From Rhizobium leguminosarum (GTDB taxonomy: Bacteria > Pseudomonadota > Alphaproteobacteria > Rhizobiales > Rhizobiaceae): DNA of 64,000 bases. Below the pieces are notes generated by a model, which saw only the letters and a list, made by a program, of their open reading frames with translations, was not told the origin of the DNA and did no database searches. The translations under genes were made by a program, and so were the position numbers. Positions 16,214 through 25,017 of the stretch are shown here, one piece after another. Position 1 is the first letter of the stretch. Each line of letters opens with the position of its first letter. The stretch lies in the NCBI RefSeq assembly GCF_017876795.1, contig NZ_JAGIOR010000001.1, forward strand, positions 933,501 through 997,500. Reading direction: 5' to 3'.

Positions 16214-17047
16214 TCAGTCCGTCCGGCGCATCAGGCGGTAGAAGAGGTCTGCCGGAAGCAGCCGCTTCAGGAACATGCCCTGTTTAGCCGGTGTCGTTAC
16301 AGGATAATGTGGCCTTGGATTTTTCGAGTTCAATGCGAGTTTCAATACGGAATAGACCGCTTCCGGGCCAAGCCTATGGCGGTTGACCGGGCCGGATCCA
16401 TCGAGTCTTGCTAGTTGCCTGACATAGTCGGCCGCGTGCGGCGAATTCTCAAGGTCGATATTCTCCCTGATCTTTGCGAGCGCATTTGCTGTGAAACGTG
16501 TGGCGATCGGTCCCGGCTCGATCAGGCTCACATGGATGCCGCTGCCCTGAAGCTCCATGCGCAGCGTGATGCTGAGGCCCTCGAGCGCGAATTTGGAAGC
16601 GGTGTAGGCGCCGCGATAGCGATAGGGCACAACGCCGAGGATCGACGAGCACTGCACGATCCGCCCCTCTTGGCGTTTGCGCATCGCCGGGATGATCTGC
16701 CGCGTCAGTTCATGCCAGCCGAAAAAATTCGCCTCGAACTGGGCGCGCAACGCGGCGGTCGAAAGGTCCTCGACGGCGCCCGGCTGGCCGTAGGCGCCAT
16801 TGTTGAAGAGCGCATCGATGCGGCCGCCGCTGCGTTCCAGAACTGCGTCGACCAGCTCCGAAATCGTCTCGGGCCTGGCATAGTCCATCAGGAAGGCTTC
16901 AATGCCGTCTGCCTCCAGCCCCGGCAGGTCTTCCGCCTTGCGCACCGTCGCAAAGACGCGCCAGCCATCGACTTTCAGCGCTCGCGCGCAATGAGCGCCG
17001 ATGCCGGACGAACATCCGGTCACGACAATGGTGCGCTCTCCCGCCAT
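16214..17047 (-). CDS. Short-chain dehydrogenase/reductase (SDR)
   Basis: 277 residues. The classical SDR cofactor motif TGCSSGIG is near the N-terminus, NNGAYGQ replaces NNAG, and the catalytic Tyr/Lys is YTASK with Ser in CSSILGVVP. The C-terminal GPIATRFTANAL region is like retinol/17-beta-type SDRs. The substrate is unknown. The start at 17047 (MAGERTIVV) is chosen by homology. It is divergent from yihY and lies 15 bp before the twin-TM gene, possibly in the same transcript. Confidence 0.88.
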   Translation of the reverse strand: MAGERTIVVTGCSSGIGAHCARALKVDGWRVFATVRKAEDLPGLEADGIEAFLMDYARPETISELVDAVLERSGGRIDALFNNGAYGQPGAVEDLSTAALRAQFEANFFGWHELTRQIIPAMRKRQEGRIVQCSSILGVVPYRYRGAYTASKFALEGLSITLRMELQGSGIHVSLIEPGPIATRFTANALAKIRENIDLENSPHAADYVRQLARLDGSGPVNRHRLGPEAVYSVLKLALNSKNPRPHYPVTTPAKQGMFLKRLLPADLFYRLMRRTD

Positions 17048-17123
17048 GGAATGATTCCTGTACAAAATGGGACTCGTTTCCCATATTCGGGCAAAGGATA
17101 CAATCTGGAAAGCCGGAGACGGA

Positions 17124-18047
17124 ATGCCGAAGGCGCTGCGCACGATCTACGACGTGGTCTACGACGCGATCTGTCACATGATCGAGGACGACGGCTTTGC
17201 CATGGCGAGCCATGTGGCGCTGTCCAGCCTGCTTGCGGTTTTCCCCTTTGTGATCTTCGGCACGGCGCTTGCAAGCTTCCTCGGCGCCGATCAATTTTCC
17301 TCGACCGCCATCCATCTGATCTTCGACACCTGGCCCGAGGCGATTGCCAAGCCGCTCGCCGACCAGGTGCTGCAGGTGCTGACAATTCCGCGCGGCGGGC
17401 TGCTGACGATCTCGGTGCTGGCGGCCGCCTATTTCGCCTCGAACGGCGTCGAGGCGCTGCGCATCTCGCTCAACCGCGCCTACCGGGTGCAGGAGACGAG
17501 ACCCTGGTATTTCACGCGCCTCGCGAGCCTCGGCTACGTGCTGATCGCGGTCATCATCTTTGCGGCGATCAGCATCTTGCTGGTCGCCGTGCCGCTGGCG
17601 CTCGATTATGCCAGGAACTGGTTTCCGCTGTTTGCCGATACGCTCGACATCGTCTTCAGCTGGCGCATCTACGGCACGCTGGTGGTTCTGACGGTCGGAC
17701 TGCTGGTCATGCATCTCTGGTTGCCGGCCGGCAAGCGGCGGGTCTTCGACGTCATCCCGGGCGTGCTGCTGACCCTGCTCCTCTGGCTCGCCGGCGCGCT
17801 GATCTTTGCCTATTATCTGGCGACTTTTGCCAATTATACCGCAACCTATGCCGGTCTCGCCTCGGTCATGATCGTGCTGATCTTCCTCTACATGGTCGGC
17901 GTCATCTTCATCGTCGGGGCGGAGATCAATGCGGCGCTGATCAAATTCCGTGTCTTTCGGATGTTCTCCCACACGCTTTCGATCGTCGGCAGAGAGCGTG
18001 CCGAACGGGCATCAGAGCCCGACAAGGCGGCGAATACCGGCCCTTGA
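17124..18047 (+). CDS. yihY: YihY/BrkB-family inner-membrane protein
   Basis: 307 residues with six predicted membrane helices. The family motifs ASHVALSSLLAVFPFVIF, GALIFAYYLATFANYTATYA and GVIFIVGAEINAAL are clear. The start at 17124 (MPKALRTIYD) has GGAG upstream. The molecular role of the family is unsettled. The 3' end overlaps the convergent gluQRS gene by 36 bp. Confidence 0.9.
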   Translation: MPKALRTIYDVVYDAICHMIEDDGFAMASHVALSSLLAVFPFVIFGTALASFLGADQFSSTAIHLIFDTWPEAIAKPLADQVLQVLTIPRGGLLTISVLAAAYFASNGVEALRISLNRAYRVQETRPWYFTRLASLGYVLIAVIIFAAISILLVAVPLALDYARNWFPLFADTLDIVFSWRIYGTLVVLTVGLLVMHLWLPAGKRRVFDVIPGVLLTLLLWLAGALIFAYYLATFANYTATYAGLASVMIVLIFLYMVGVIFIVGAEINAALIKFRVFRMFSHTLSIVGRERAERASEPDKAANTGP

Positions 18048-18893
18048 CATGCCGCGGGCGCGCAGTTCGCCAAGCCCGCTGTCGCCGTCGCTTTTCGAAA
18101 GCTTGCGACCGGCCGCATCGAGAATGAGACGGTGATGGTGATAGATCGGCTGCGGCAGGCCGAGCAGCACCTGCAGCAGCCTGTGCACCGATGTCGCGGG
18201 AAAGAGGTCGAGGCCGCGCACGACATGGGTGACGCCTTGCAGCGCATCGTCGATGACCACTGAAAGATGATAGCTCGACGGAGCGTCCGAGCGCGACAGG
18301 ATGACATCGCCCCAGACTTCGGGTTCGGCGGCGATCTCGCCCGATCTGCCGTCGCCGGTTTCGGTCCAGAACAGCAGTTCGCCGATCAGCGCAAGCGCCT
18401 TGCGCATATCGAGCCGCCAGGCATGTTTCTTCCCCGAGGTCAGCATTTCCCGCCATTCGTCTTCCGGGCGCTCGCGATCGTTTGCGGGATAGTGTGGCGT
18501 GCCGTCGGGATCGCGCGACCAGGATTCACCGGCCGCCTCATAGGCAGCGACCCGCGCCTTCACCTCGCCGCGGGTCAGGAAGGCCGGATAGACCAGGCCG
18601 CGCTCGATCAGCGCGTGCAGTGCTGCCTGATATTCGGGGAAATGTTCCGACTGGCGCCGCACCGGACTTTCCCAGCCGATATCAAGCCAGTCGAGATCCC
18701 TGAGGATGCCTGCCTCGAACTCCGGCGTGCAGCGCGCCTGGTCGATATCCTCGATGCGCAGCAGCAGACGGCCATGCTCGATCGCCGCCATGTCGCGGTT
18801 CAGGAGAGCCGAGAGGGCATGGCCGAGATGCAACTGTCCGTTGGGACTCGGCGCAAAACGAAAGACAGGTTTTTGACGCTCGCTCGTGGTCAT
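18012..18893 (-). CDS. gluQRS: Glutamyl-Q tRNA(Asp) synthetase
   Basis: 293 residues, a truncated glutamyl-tRNA synthetase without anticodon-binding domain that attaches glutamate to queuosine in tRNA(Asp). The class I signatures FAPSPNGQLHLGH (HIGH) and AGRKLSKS (KMSKS) are both present. The start may be 18893 (MTTSERQK) or 18908 (MAEESMTT). The latter overlaps the ATG of the divergent glycosylase gene inside the palindrome CCATGG. The 3' end overlaps yihY. Confidence 0.92.
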   Translation of the reverse strand: MTTSERQKPVFRFAPSPNGQLHLGHALSALLNRDMAAIEHGRLLLRIEDIDQARCTPEFEAGILRDLDWLDIGWESPVRRQSEHFPEYQAALHALIERGLVYPAFLTRGEVKARVAAYEAAGESWSRDPDGTPHYPANDRERPEDEWREMLTSGKKHAWRLDMRKALALIGELLFWTETGDGRSGEIAAEPEVWGDVILSRSDAPSSYHLSVVIDDALQGVTHVVRGLDLFPATSVHRLLQVLLGLPQPIYHHHRLILDAAGRKLSKSDGDSGLGELRARGMSRAGIRRLVGL

Positions 18894-18906
18894 GCTTTCT
18901 TCTGCC

Positions 18907-19584
18907 ATGGATTTAGGTTTTGAACCACTGCGAGGCGATGTGCAGATCATCCGCAACGAAGACGATGTCAGCCGGGGGCTTGAAGCGCTGCTTCGTCTCG
19001 ATCCGCGCCTTGTGCCGATCGCGGTGGACGCAGGGCCTGTTCCGTTGCGGTTGCGCGAACCGGGTTTTGCCGGCCTTGCCCATATCATCGTCTCGCAAAT
19101 GGTGTCGCGCGCCAGCGCCGAGGCGATCTGGCGGCGCATGCTGCCGGCCGACGGTCTCCTGACCGCCGAAGGCTATGCGCTGCTTCATGCCGAAGCCTGG
19201 CGTGAATTCGGCCTGTCACGCGCCAAGGCTGAGACCCTGTCGCGGATCGCCGAAGCCGTTGCCTCCGGCCGCCTCGATCTTTCCGGGCTCTGCCTGAAGC
19301 CGCCTGAAGAAGCGCTTGGCGAACTCACCGCGCTCAAGGGCGTCGGTCCGTGGACGGCGGAGGTCTATCTGATGTTCTGCGGCGGCCATGCCGACGTCTT
19401 TCCTGCCGGCGATGTCGCGCTGCAGAATGCCGTCGGTGCGGCATTCGGTCTCGCGGCCCGGCCGCAGGCAAGGGCGCTGGCTGCCCTGGCGGAAGCATGG
19501 TCGCCGTGGCGCTCTGTGGCGGCACGGCTTTTCTGGGCCTATTACGCCACGAAAACGCGCCGCGACATGGTGCCGACCGGCTGA
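18907..19584 (+). CDS. alkA: DNA-3-methyladenine glycosylase, AlkA type
   Basis: 225 residues. A HhH-GPD base-excision repair enzyme that removes alkylated purines. The helix-hairpin-helix is LKGVGPWTAEVYLMF, followed by the catalytic Asp in HADVFPAGDVALQ. IVSQMVSRASAEAIW is the usual N-terminal block. The start at 18907 (MDLGFEPL) has no good ribosome site and lies one base from a possible gluQRS start on the other strand. The promoter must therefore lie within gluQRS, or the message is leaderless. Confidence 0.88.
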   Translation: MDLGFEPLRGDVQIIRNEDDVSRGLEALLRLDPRLVPIAVDAGPVPLRLREPGFAGLAHIIVSQMVSRASAEAIWRRMLPADGLLTAEGYALLHAEAWREFGLSRAKAETLSRIAEAVASGRLDLSGLCLKPPEEALGELTALKGVGPWTAEVYLMFCGGHADVFPAGDVALQNAVGAAFGLAARPQARALAALAEAWSPWRSVAARLFWAYYATKTRRDMVPTG

Positions 19585-19695
19585 TCGGCAACACTCTTCA
19601 AATTGCCTTTATCCTCTGAATTTATTGGACTTCACAATCCTGTAACAACCGGCCTAATATACAGGTGCAGATGCCGAATCGATCAGGAGAGTCCC

Positions 19696-20253
19696 TTGAC
19701 GATTGCAGTCTCCCCACAGGCCCTGCCAGCGCTCGTCCTGAACGCTGACTACCGGCCACTGAGTTATTACCCCTTGTCGCTATGGTCCTGGCAGGACGCG
19801 ATCAAGGCGGTATTTCTCGACCGTGTGAACATCATCGCGGAATATGAGCATTCGGTTTCCTCGCCGAGTTTCTCGATGCGGCTTCCGAGTGTCGTGTGCC
19901 TCAAGACTTACGTTCAGCCGTCCCGCAATCCCGCTTTCACCCGGTTCAACGTCTTCCTGCGCGACCGGTTCGAATGCCAGTATTGCGGCGCCCATGACGA
20001 TCTGACCTTCGACCACGTCATCCCGCGCGCCCATGGCGGTGAGACCACCTGGGAGAATGTCGTGGCAGCCTGTTCGCCCTGCAATCTGCGCAAGGGCAGC
20101 AAGCTTCCCAAGCAGGCAAGCATGTTCCCGTCGCAGAAGCCTTATCAGCCGACGGTGCAGGATCTGCACAATAACGGCCGGCTGTTCCCGCCGAACTATC
20201 TGCATGATAGCTGGCTCGACTATCTCTACTGGGATACCGAACTGCAGCCGTGA
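19696..20253 (+). CDS. HNH endonuclease
   Basis: 185 residues. The zinc-binding HNH core is FECQYCGAHDDLTFDHVIPRAHGG...ENVVAACSPCNLRKGS, with two CxxC pairs and the DH catalytic pair. The N-terminus LNADYRPLSYYPLSLWSWQDA is characteristic of a conserved chromosomal alphaproteobacterial group, unlike phage or McrA nucleases. I chose TTG at 19696 (LTIAVSPQAL), with AGGAG upstream, over an ATG 93 bases earlier that would add a non-conserved stretch. The substrate is unknown. Confidence 0.9.
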   Translation: MTIAVSPQALPALVLNADYRPLSYYPLSLWSWQDAIKAVFLDRVNIIAEYEHSVSSPSFSMRLPSVVCLKTYVQPSRNPAFTRFNVFLRDRFECQYCGAHDDLTFDHVIPRAHGGETTWENVVAACSPCNLRKGSKLPKQASMFPSQKPYQPTVQDLHNNGRLFPPNYLHDSWLDYLYWDTELQP

Positions 20254-20263
20254 TCGAAAGGCT

Positions 20264-20779
20264 CTAGGCGGCCTTGCGAACGCCAACGAAGGCGAAGGCT
20301 GCGAGCAGGATTCCGGCGATCACGTTCCAGCCCGCAAAAGACAGGCCGAGCACCCGGAGCGCCGCATCGGTGCAGGACGGGCCCTTGATCGTGTTGAGCT
20401 CGCCGAGCAGATCGCCGGCATTGGTCGTCATGCTGCTTGCCGTCGTCGAGCAGGTGGCCGGGCCGGCCCAGAAATGCCATTCGACGCCGGCGTGATAGAC
20501 GCCCATGCCCGCGGTGACCAGCATCAGGATGCCGGCGGCGAGAATGAGCGCGCGGGTGATCCAGTTGGGCAGGCCGACGAGTTCCGAAATTGCCGCGAGG
20601 ATCGCGATTGGGATGGCGTAATAATAAGGCTGGCGCTGCAGCAGGCAGAGTGCGCAGGGGATATAGCCGCCGATATATTGGAAACCAAGCGCCGTGCCGA
20701 TCGCGGCCGCCATGCCGATGGCGAGCAATATGGAATAGACAAAGCCGGGGCGGGCGAGCGGCGAGGAAGTCGCAGTCAT
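20264..20779 (-). CDS. dsbB: Disulfide bond formation protein B
   Basis: 171 residues with four membrane helices. DsbB re-oxidises DsbA and hands electrons to quinone. The first periplasmic pair is CALC (after YIGGYIP) and the second pair is Cys in ATCST and PSCTD. YHAGVEWHFW is typical of the alphaproteobacterial branch. It is convergent with the HNH gene and downstream of the YqaA-type gene on the same strand, with a repeat between. Confidence 0.92.
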   Translation of the reverse strand: MTATSSPLARPGFVYSILLAIGMAAAIGTALGFQYIGGYIPCALCLLQRQPYYYAIPIAILAAISELVGLPNWITRALILAAGILMLVTAGMGVYHAGVEWHFWAGPATCSTTASSMTTNAGDLLGELNTIKGPSCTDAALRVLGLSFAGWNVIAGILLAAFAFVGVRKAA

Positions 20780-20803
20780 GGCGGAACTCCGCGAAAGTTT
20801 GGC

Positions 20804-20908
20804 TTAGAGCAATTCCAGCAAAAGTGTGAAGCGGTTTTGCGTCCGGAATTGCGTAAAATTAAAGAGATAGAGCATCTTTGTTATTCGAAGAAAAACGAAA
20901 TGCTCTAG
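20804..20908 (+). repeat. Intergenic repeat between yqaA and dsbB (GAGCAATTCCAGCAAAAGTG class)
   Basis: The motif begins TTAGAGCAATTCCAGCAAAAG and GAAGCGGTTTTGCGTCCGGAATTG, then AGAGCAT...ATGCTCTAG. The first half pairs GCAATTCC with GGAATTGC. It is a relative of the GAGCATGATG class with different arms. Confidence 0.75.
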
Positions 20909-21495
20909 TGAGCGAAAGAGCGGTAGCCGACATATAGCACGATCACCGCAGTGGCACCGATGCCGACGATCTGGCCGAGGCGCTTCTCGATGAAATCACG
21001 GATCGGCTCGCCGTAGCGGCGCAGCAGCCAGGCCAGAAAGAGGAAGCGCGCGCCGCGTGCAATAATCGCCGAAACAATGAAAAGCCCCAGATTGACGTGA
21101 ATGACGCCGGACAGGATGGTGACGATCTTGATCGGCGGCAGATGCGCAAGGCCCGAGGTGACAAGCAGCAGCAGGATCGTCTCGTAGGTAACATAGGCCT
21201 TCATCTGCTCGAAGGCGTCGAGCTTGCCGTAGAATTCGAGAACCGGCCGCGCCACCGTCTCATAGGCGTAATAGCCGAGCGCCCAGCCGGCGATGCCGCC
21301 GAGCACGGAAGCGATGGTCGCGATCACCGCATAGCGATAGGAGCGCTCCGGCTTGGCAAGCGCCATCGGCAGGAACAGCACATCGGCGGGCACGAGAAAG
21401 ATGGAGCTTTCGACGAAGGCGATGACGGCGAGCCAGACTTCGGCCGATTTGCGCGAGGCCAAAGACATGGTCCAGTCGTAAAGTCTGCGGAGCAT
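20905..21495 (-). CDS. yqaA: YqaA-family (DedA/SNARE-associated) membrane protein
   Basis: 196 residues with about five membrane segments. VWLAVIAFVESSIFLVPADVLFLPMALAKP and the GGIAGWALGYYAYE glycine-rich helix are typical of the YqaA branch of DedA-like proteins, linked in other bacteria to lipid scrambling or flipping. The start at 21495 (MLRRLYDWTM) is chosen by homology; the longer frame adds a non-conserved basic leader. Confidence 0.85.
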   Translation of the reverse strand: MLRRLYDWTMSLASRKSAEVWLAVIAFVESSIFLVPADVLFLPMALAKPERSYRYAVIATIASVLGGIAGWALGYYAYETVARPVLEFYGKLDAFEQMKAYVTYETILLLLVTSGLAHLPPIKIVTILSGVIHVNLGLFIVSAIIARGARFLFLAWLLRRYGEPIRDFIEKRLGQIVGIGATAVIVLYVGYRSFAH

Positions 21496-21669
21496 TCCGT
21501 TCCCTTCCTGTTGCGGTGCAAAAAGCTTTAGGGGCCGTGGGCGGCGCTGTAAATGCTCACCCGTGTCCTTCGTATCACCCCTGTCCAAAAATTTTCGTGA
21601 TGGGGGGCATCGGCGCCTCTCCAAAGATTACACGGGATTGCGAATCGGCGATTCTGCGGCAAGCTGTCT

Positions 21670-21721
21670 CAGAGCTTGATGCCAAAAAGTGTGGGCGGTT
21701 TTCGGACGAGGTCATGCTCTA
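21670..21721 (+). repeat. GAGCATGATG-class hairpin repeat
   Basis: AGAGCTTGATGCCAAAAAGTG, then GGGCGGTTTTCGGACGA and GTCATGCTCT. It directly abuts the RIME-like element at 21721, giving a two-repeat composite in the 364-bp gap between yqaA and the 21860 gene. Confidence 0.8.
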
Positions 21722-21826
21722 AAGCGCGTCGCATCAAACTTGATTCATGCGATGCGCTTTAGTCCTTTGTTTTTATGCATGTCGTTATCCCGGAACCGCT
21801 GCACACTTCCGGGCGACATGCATTAG
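21721..21826 (+). repeat. RIME-like element, full length
   Basis: The left hairpin AAAGCGCGTCGCATCAA...GCGATGCGCTTT is followed by ATGCATGTCGTTAT, GAACCGCTGCACAC and GGCGACATGCATTA. It closely matches the copy after tlpA, differing by a few bases. No promoter is seen in it. Confidence 0.88.
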
Positions 21827-21859
21827 CTGAATTGGGGCGACGTGCAGGGTGGCGTGAGA

Positions 21860-22144
21860 ATGTTCAAAGTGATCGAGGGCGGCCGCGGCCAGGCCATGCA
21901 CATGGTCGAGCGGTCCGATGAGGGGGGCGGGCCGAGCAGGGATGATGTGCGCCGGGAGGCGGCGCGGCGGCTGAGCGAAAGTGGCTATCATCTCTCGCGC
22001 ATGCGGGAGTTCGCGACCGGCGTGCCGATGCTGGCGTCTCTTCAATACCTGTCGCTGCAGATCGATTTTGCGGCCGAGAGCTTGTCGCGACTCGATCCGA
22101 TCCCGGAGGATTTCCGCGCCGATGGCTATTGGCCGGCAGGCTGA
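21860..22144 (+). CDS. Small hypothetical protein
   Basis: 94 residues (MFKVIEGGRGQAMHMVERSD start). It has no membrane segment and no motif I recognise. The central part (DDVRREAARRLSESGYHLSRMREFATG) is predicted helical and charged; the C-terminus is IPEDFRADGYWP. The ATG at 21860 is preferred to a GTG at 21842. Coding is supported by GC-rich third positions. It is convergent with the Kef-type gene. Confidence 0.65.
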   Translation: MFKVIEGGRGQAMHMVERSDEGGGPSRDDVRREAARRLSESGYHLSRMREFATGVPMLASLQYLSLQIDFAAESLSRLDPIPEDFRADGYWPAG

Positions 22145-22181
22145 ACAATCGCGCTATCGCCGAGACATGCATTAGGTTGCG

Positions 22182-23930
22182 TCAGGAGAGATCCATCGAT
22201 TTTTCCCATTGCTGACGCAGGTCGTTCATCTCAGTGCGTTTCTGGGCCATTTCGCTGACGGCGGCGCGCAGATTGGGATGACGCGCCATGAACATGTTGA
22301 AGTCGCGCCGTTCCAGCACTTCGAACTGGCAGAAGTCGACGGCGATGACGTCGGCGGTGCGCCGTCCGCCGCTCAGAAGCGCCATTTCGCCGAAAAAGGC
22401 GCCGGGCTCCAGGCGGATCGCGCCACTGGCGAGCCGGACTTCCACCGCTCCCGATGAGATAAAATACATGCCGTCGCCGCGATCGCCGCGGCGGATGACG
22501 CGCTCGCCGGGCGGTGCCGATTTCGCCTTGAAGAGCAGCAGCAGTTCCTCCTGCGCGTCTTCGTCGACCTCAGAAAACAGCGGGAAAGTCTCGATCAGCT
22601 GCTGCATCTTCAACTGATGCTCGCGTTCGCGCTCCTCGCCGAGCGCCCTGATTTTTTCCAGTTCCTTGCCGAGCGCCTTCTGCCTCTTCCTGCCGTAGGT
22701 TTCCCAAGGGGAGGGCCATTTCGAATGAGCAAATTTCTTCAGGCCATCGGTGGCGAAGATCACGATCGGATTGAGTGTGATCGACAGGATTGCGGCGGCA
22801 AGGATCAGATCCTGGCCCTCATGCGGCAACAGCCCGAGCGAGACGCCGAGGCCGGCGAGGATGAAGGAGAATTCGCCGATCTGGGCAAGGCCGCCGGCCA
22901 AGGTCAGCCCCAGACCGATCGGATATCGCAGCAGCATGACGATCATGAAGGTGATGATGCCCTTGCCGAGGATGACAAGCGCCAGCGCGCCGATCACCGC
23001 CAGCGGCTGGCGCACCAGGATCGATGGGTCGAAGAGCATGCCGACAGAAACGAAGAACAGCACGGAGAAGGCATTCTGCAACGGCAGCGAGTCGGCGGCT
23101 GCCCTGTGGCTGAGCTGGGATTCGCTCATGACCACGCCGGCAAAAAAGGCACCGAGCGCAAAGGAGACGCCGAAGATCGCCGCCGAGCCGAAGGCGATGC
23201 CGAGCGCGATCGCCAGTACCGTCAGCGTGAAGAGTTCGCGTGAGCCGGTGCGGGCGATCATCGTCAGCAGCCAGGGCACGATGCGCGGGCCGAGGAAGAT
23301 CGCCATGGCGGCGAAACCCGCCACCTTCAAGAGCGTCAGGCCGATCGTCAGCACCAGGGAAAGTTCGCCGAGGCCGTGGTTGGTCGTAGCGGCGGCGTTC
23401 CCACCCAGAAGCTCTGCAAGGGCCGGCAGCAGCACCAGCGCCAGCACCATCACCAGATCCTCGACGATCAGCCACCCAACGGCGACGCGCCCGCTCGGCG
23501 CGTTGACGAGATTGCGCTCCTCCAGCGCCTTCAGCAGAACGACGGTGCTCGCCACCGACAGGCTGAGACCCAGGACGATGCCGGCGCCGAGGCTCCAGCC
23601 CCAGAGCTTGCAAAGGCCGATGCCCATGAGGGTGGCGAGGATGATGCGCCCGATCGCGCCCGGCACGGCGATGCCACGTACGGCCAGCAGGTCGGAGGCG
23701 GAAAAATGCAGGCCGACGCCGAACATCAGCAGGATGACGCCCATTTCGGCGAGCTGACCGGCAAGGGCGGTATCGGCAACGAAGCCCGGCGTGAACGGCC
23801 CCATCAGGATACCGGCCATCAGGTAGCCGACCAGCGGCGGCAGCCGAAGCCGGTCAGCGGCATACCCCAGGATCGCCGCGAAAACGAAACTGACGGCAAC
23901 CGTCGCGATGAGCCCTACTTCCTGATGCAC
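22182..23930 (-). CDS. Kef-type cation/proton antiporter with C-terminal cyclic-nucleotide-binding domain
   Basis: 582 residues. The N-terminal ~390 residues are a CPA2 antiporter with 12-13 membrane helices (PPLVGYLMAGILMGPFTPGF, the VEDLVMVLALVLLP helix with the conserved acidic residue, GVSFALGAFFAGVVMSES). The usual cytoplasmic TrkA-N/RCK domain is absent. Instead come a charged helical linker (KRQKALGKELEKIRALGEE) and a cNMP-binding domain (about 455-575) with FLxEMALLSGGRRTADV-like phosphate-binding cassette. The start is GTG at 23930. It probably exchanges K+ or Na+ for H+ under nucleotide control; ligand binding is unproven. Confidence 0.88.
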   Translation of the reverse strand: MHQEVGLIATVAVSFVFAAILGYAADRLRLPPLVGYLMAGILMGPFTPGFVADTALAGQLAEMGVILLMFGVGLHFSASDLLAVRGIAVPGAIGRIILATLMGIGLCKLWGWSLGAGIVLGLSLSVASTVVLLKALEERNLVNAPSGRVAVGWLIVEDLVMVLALVLLPALAELLGGNAAATTNHGLGELSLVLTIGLTLLKVAGFAAMAIFLGPRIVPWLLTMIARTGSRELFTLTVLAIALGIAFGSAAIFGVSFALGAFFAGVVMSESQLSHRAAADSLPLQNAFSVLFFVSVGMLFDPSILVRQPLAVIGALALVILGKGIITFMIVMLLRYPIGLGLTLAGGLAQIGEFSFILAGLGVSLGLLPHEGQDLILAAAILSITLNPIVIFATDGLKKFAHSKWPSPWETYGRKRQKALGKELEKIRALGEEREREHQLKMQQLIETFPLFSEVDEDAQEELLLLFKAKSAPPGERVIRRGDRGDGMYFISSGAVEVRLASGAIRLEPGAFFGEMALLSGGRRTADVIAVDFCQFEVLERRDFNMFMARHPNLRAAVSEMAQKRTEMNDLRQQWEKSMDLS

Positions 23931-24131
23931 GTCTGACCCTTCCTGTGATTGCGGCGGCCACTCTGTACGAAGTGCATGCGAAATTAAACAGTTGATTTGG
24001 GTGGCGCTGCCCTTGTTTTCGGTCTTGCCCGTGAGGCGTAGAACTCGTCTGCCGCGCGATGCGGCCTCCGGCGATGTTGGAACCACTTGCTTCTTGTCTC
24101 GTTGCCTTTTCATCAAGAAAGGAGAAACGAC

Positions 24132-24416
24132 ATGCGGAAGATCATCCTCAACTGTACTGTAGCGGCCCTTGCCGCCTGCTCGTTTGCAGCGCCTGTACTC
24201 GCCGACAGCGTCTATGTCCGGGAGCGTTCCTATGACGACGGTTATCGTCATGAGCGGGTAAGACCCGGCATCACCATCAGCGAGCGTGGCGTCACTTTCG
24301 GTGCGGTGCGCGAACGCGAACACCGCCGCTATCGCGACTATGGCTGCGAAACCAGAAGCATCACCCGCCAGACCGACGAAGGCGAAGTCACCAAGACGGT
24401 CCGGCGTTGCGATTGA
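24132..24416 (+). CDS. Small secreted basic protein
   Basis: 94 residues. A clear signal peptide (MRKIILNCTVAALAACSFAAPVLA, likely cut before DSVYV) is followed by an Arg/Tyr-rich mature part with two Cys (YGCETRSIT, RRCD) that could form a disulfide. The start at 24132 has a strong AGGAG. A strong hairpin follows the stop. It is a periplasmic or secreted hypothetical protein; the function is unknown. Confidence 0.8.
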   Translation: MRKIILNCTVAALAACSFAAPVLADSVYVRERSYDDGYRHERVRPGITISERGVTFGAVREREHRRYRDYGCETRSITRQTDEGEVTKTVRRCD

Positions 24417-24436
24417 CCAGGAATACCCGACGAAAG

Positions 24437-24468
24437 CGAAGCCCGGTTCCAATGAGCCGGGTTTTCGC
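24437..24468 (+). terminator. Rho-independent terminator after the small secreted protein
   Basis: A GCCCGG...CCGGGTTTT hairpin with a short T-run, 20-50 bp after the stop codon. Confidence 0.6.
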
Positions 24469-24584
24469 CTTTCGTGGCGCGAATATCTCAATGCAGTGGT
24501 GAAACTCGTCCGTCGGTGTTATGAGCACGCCTTTGGTACAAGCGCGTTCCCAGCGCAAACAACACCTGCACAGGATCTTTTAGT

Positions 24585-24872
24585 ATGATTGAGCTTACGC
24601 CGTCCCAGATTGCCGCACTGAAACTCGCCAGGGATGGAGACCTTTACCCTCAGCCAGCCAATAAATGGACGCATCAGAACGCGACGGTGACCTACGCAAA
24701 GACCGACCGTTGGAAAGAGCGGCCTCAGAAAATCAAATCGGTCACCGCCAAGACGCTTGGCGAGTTGAAGGAGCCTGGTTTTCTCGAGCGGCGGCACCTC
24801 GATGACGATGTCTCGAAAGACGTCTACGGCATCACCATGGCCGGCAAGATGTGGCTGTTGAAGAACAAGTAG
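24585..24872 (+). CDS. Small hypothetical protein, possible winged-helix-like fold
   Basis: 95 residues starting MIELTPSQIAALKLARDGDL. The helix (SQIAALKLARDG), a KTDRWKERPQKIKSVTAKTLGEL helix and a LKEPGFLERR...YGITMAGKMWLL beta-hairpin resemble the layout of small winged-helix proteins, but I recognise no family. Codon use is less GC-biased than that of its neighbours. It sits alone upstream of the tRNA-Leu region, a common place for acquired genes. Confidence 0.65.
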   Translation: MIELTPSQIAALKLARDGDLYPQPANKWTHQNATVTYAKTDRWKERPQKIKSVTAKTLGELKEPGFLERRHLDDDVSKDVYGITMAGKMWLLKNK

Positions 24873-25017
24873 TTTTATTCCGGCTACGAATTCGTTCGGT
24901 GCTCCCGCGTCAGGTCTTTGAAGAAAGGGCTACGCGGCGGCATTTGAGATGATGGTGTTGCTAACCGGAGCACTCCCGAACCAGTCCGCCTTTGTTCCTG
25001 ACGGAAATGCGGCGCGA

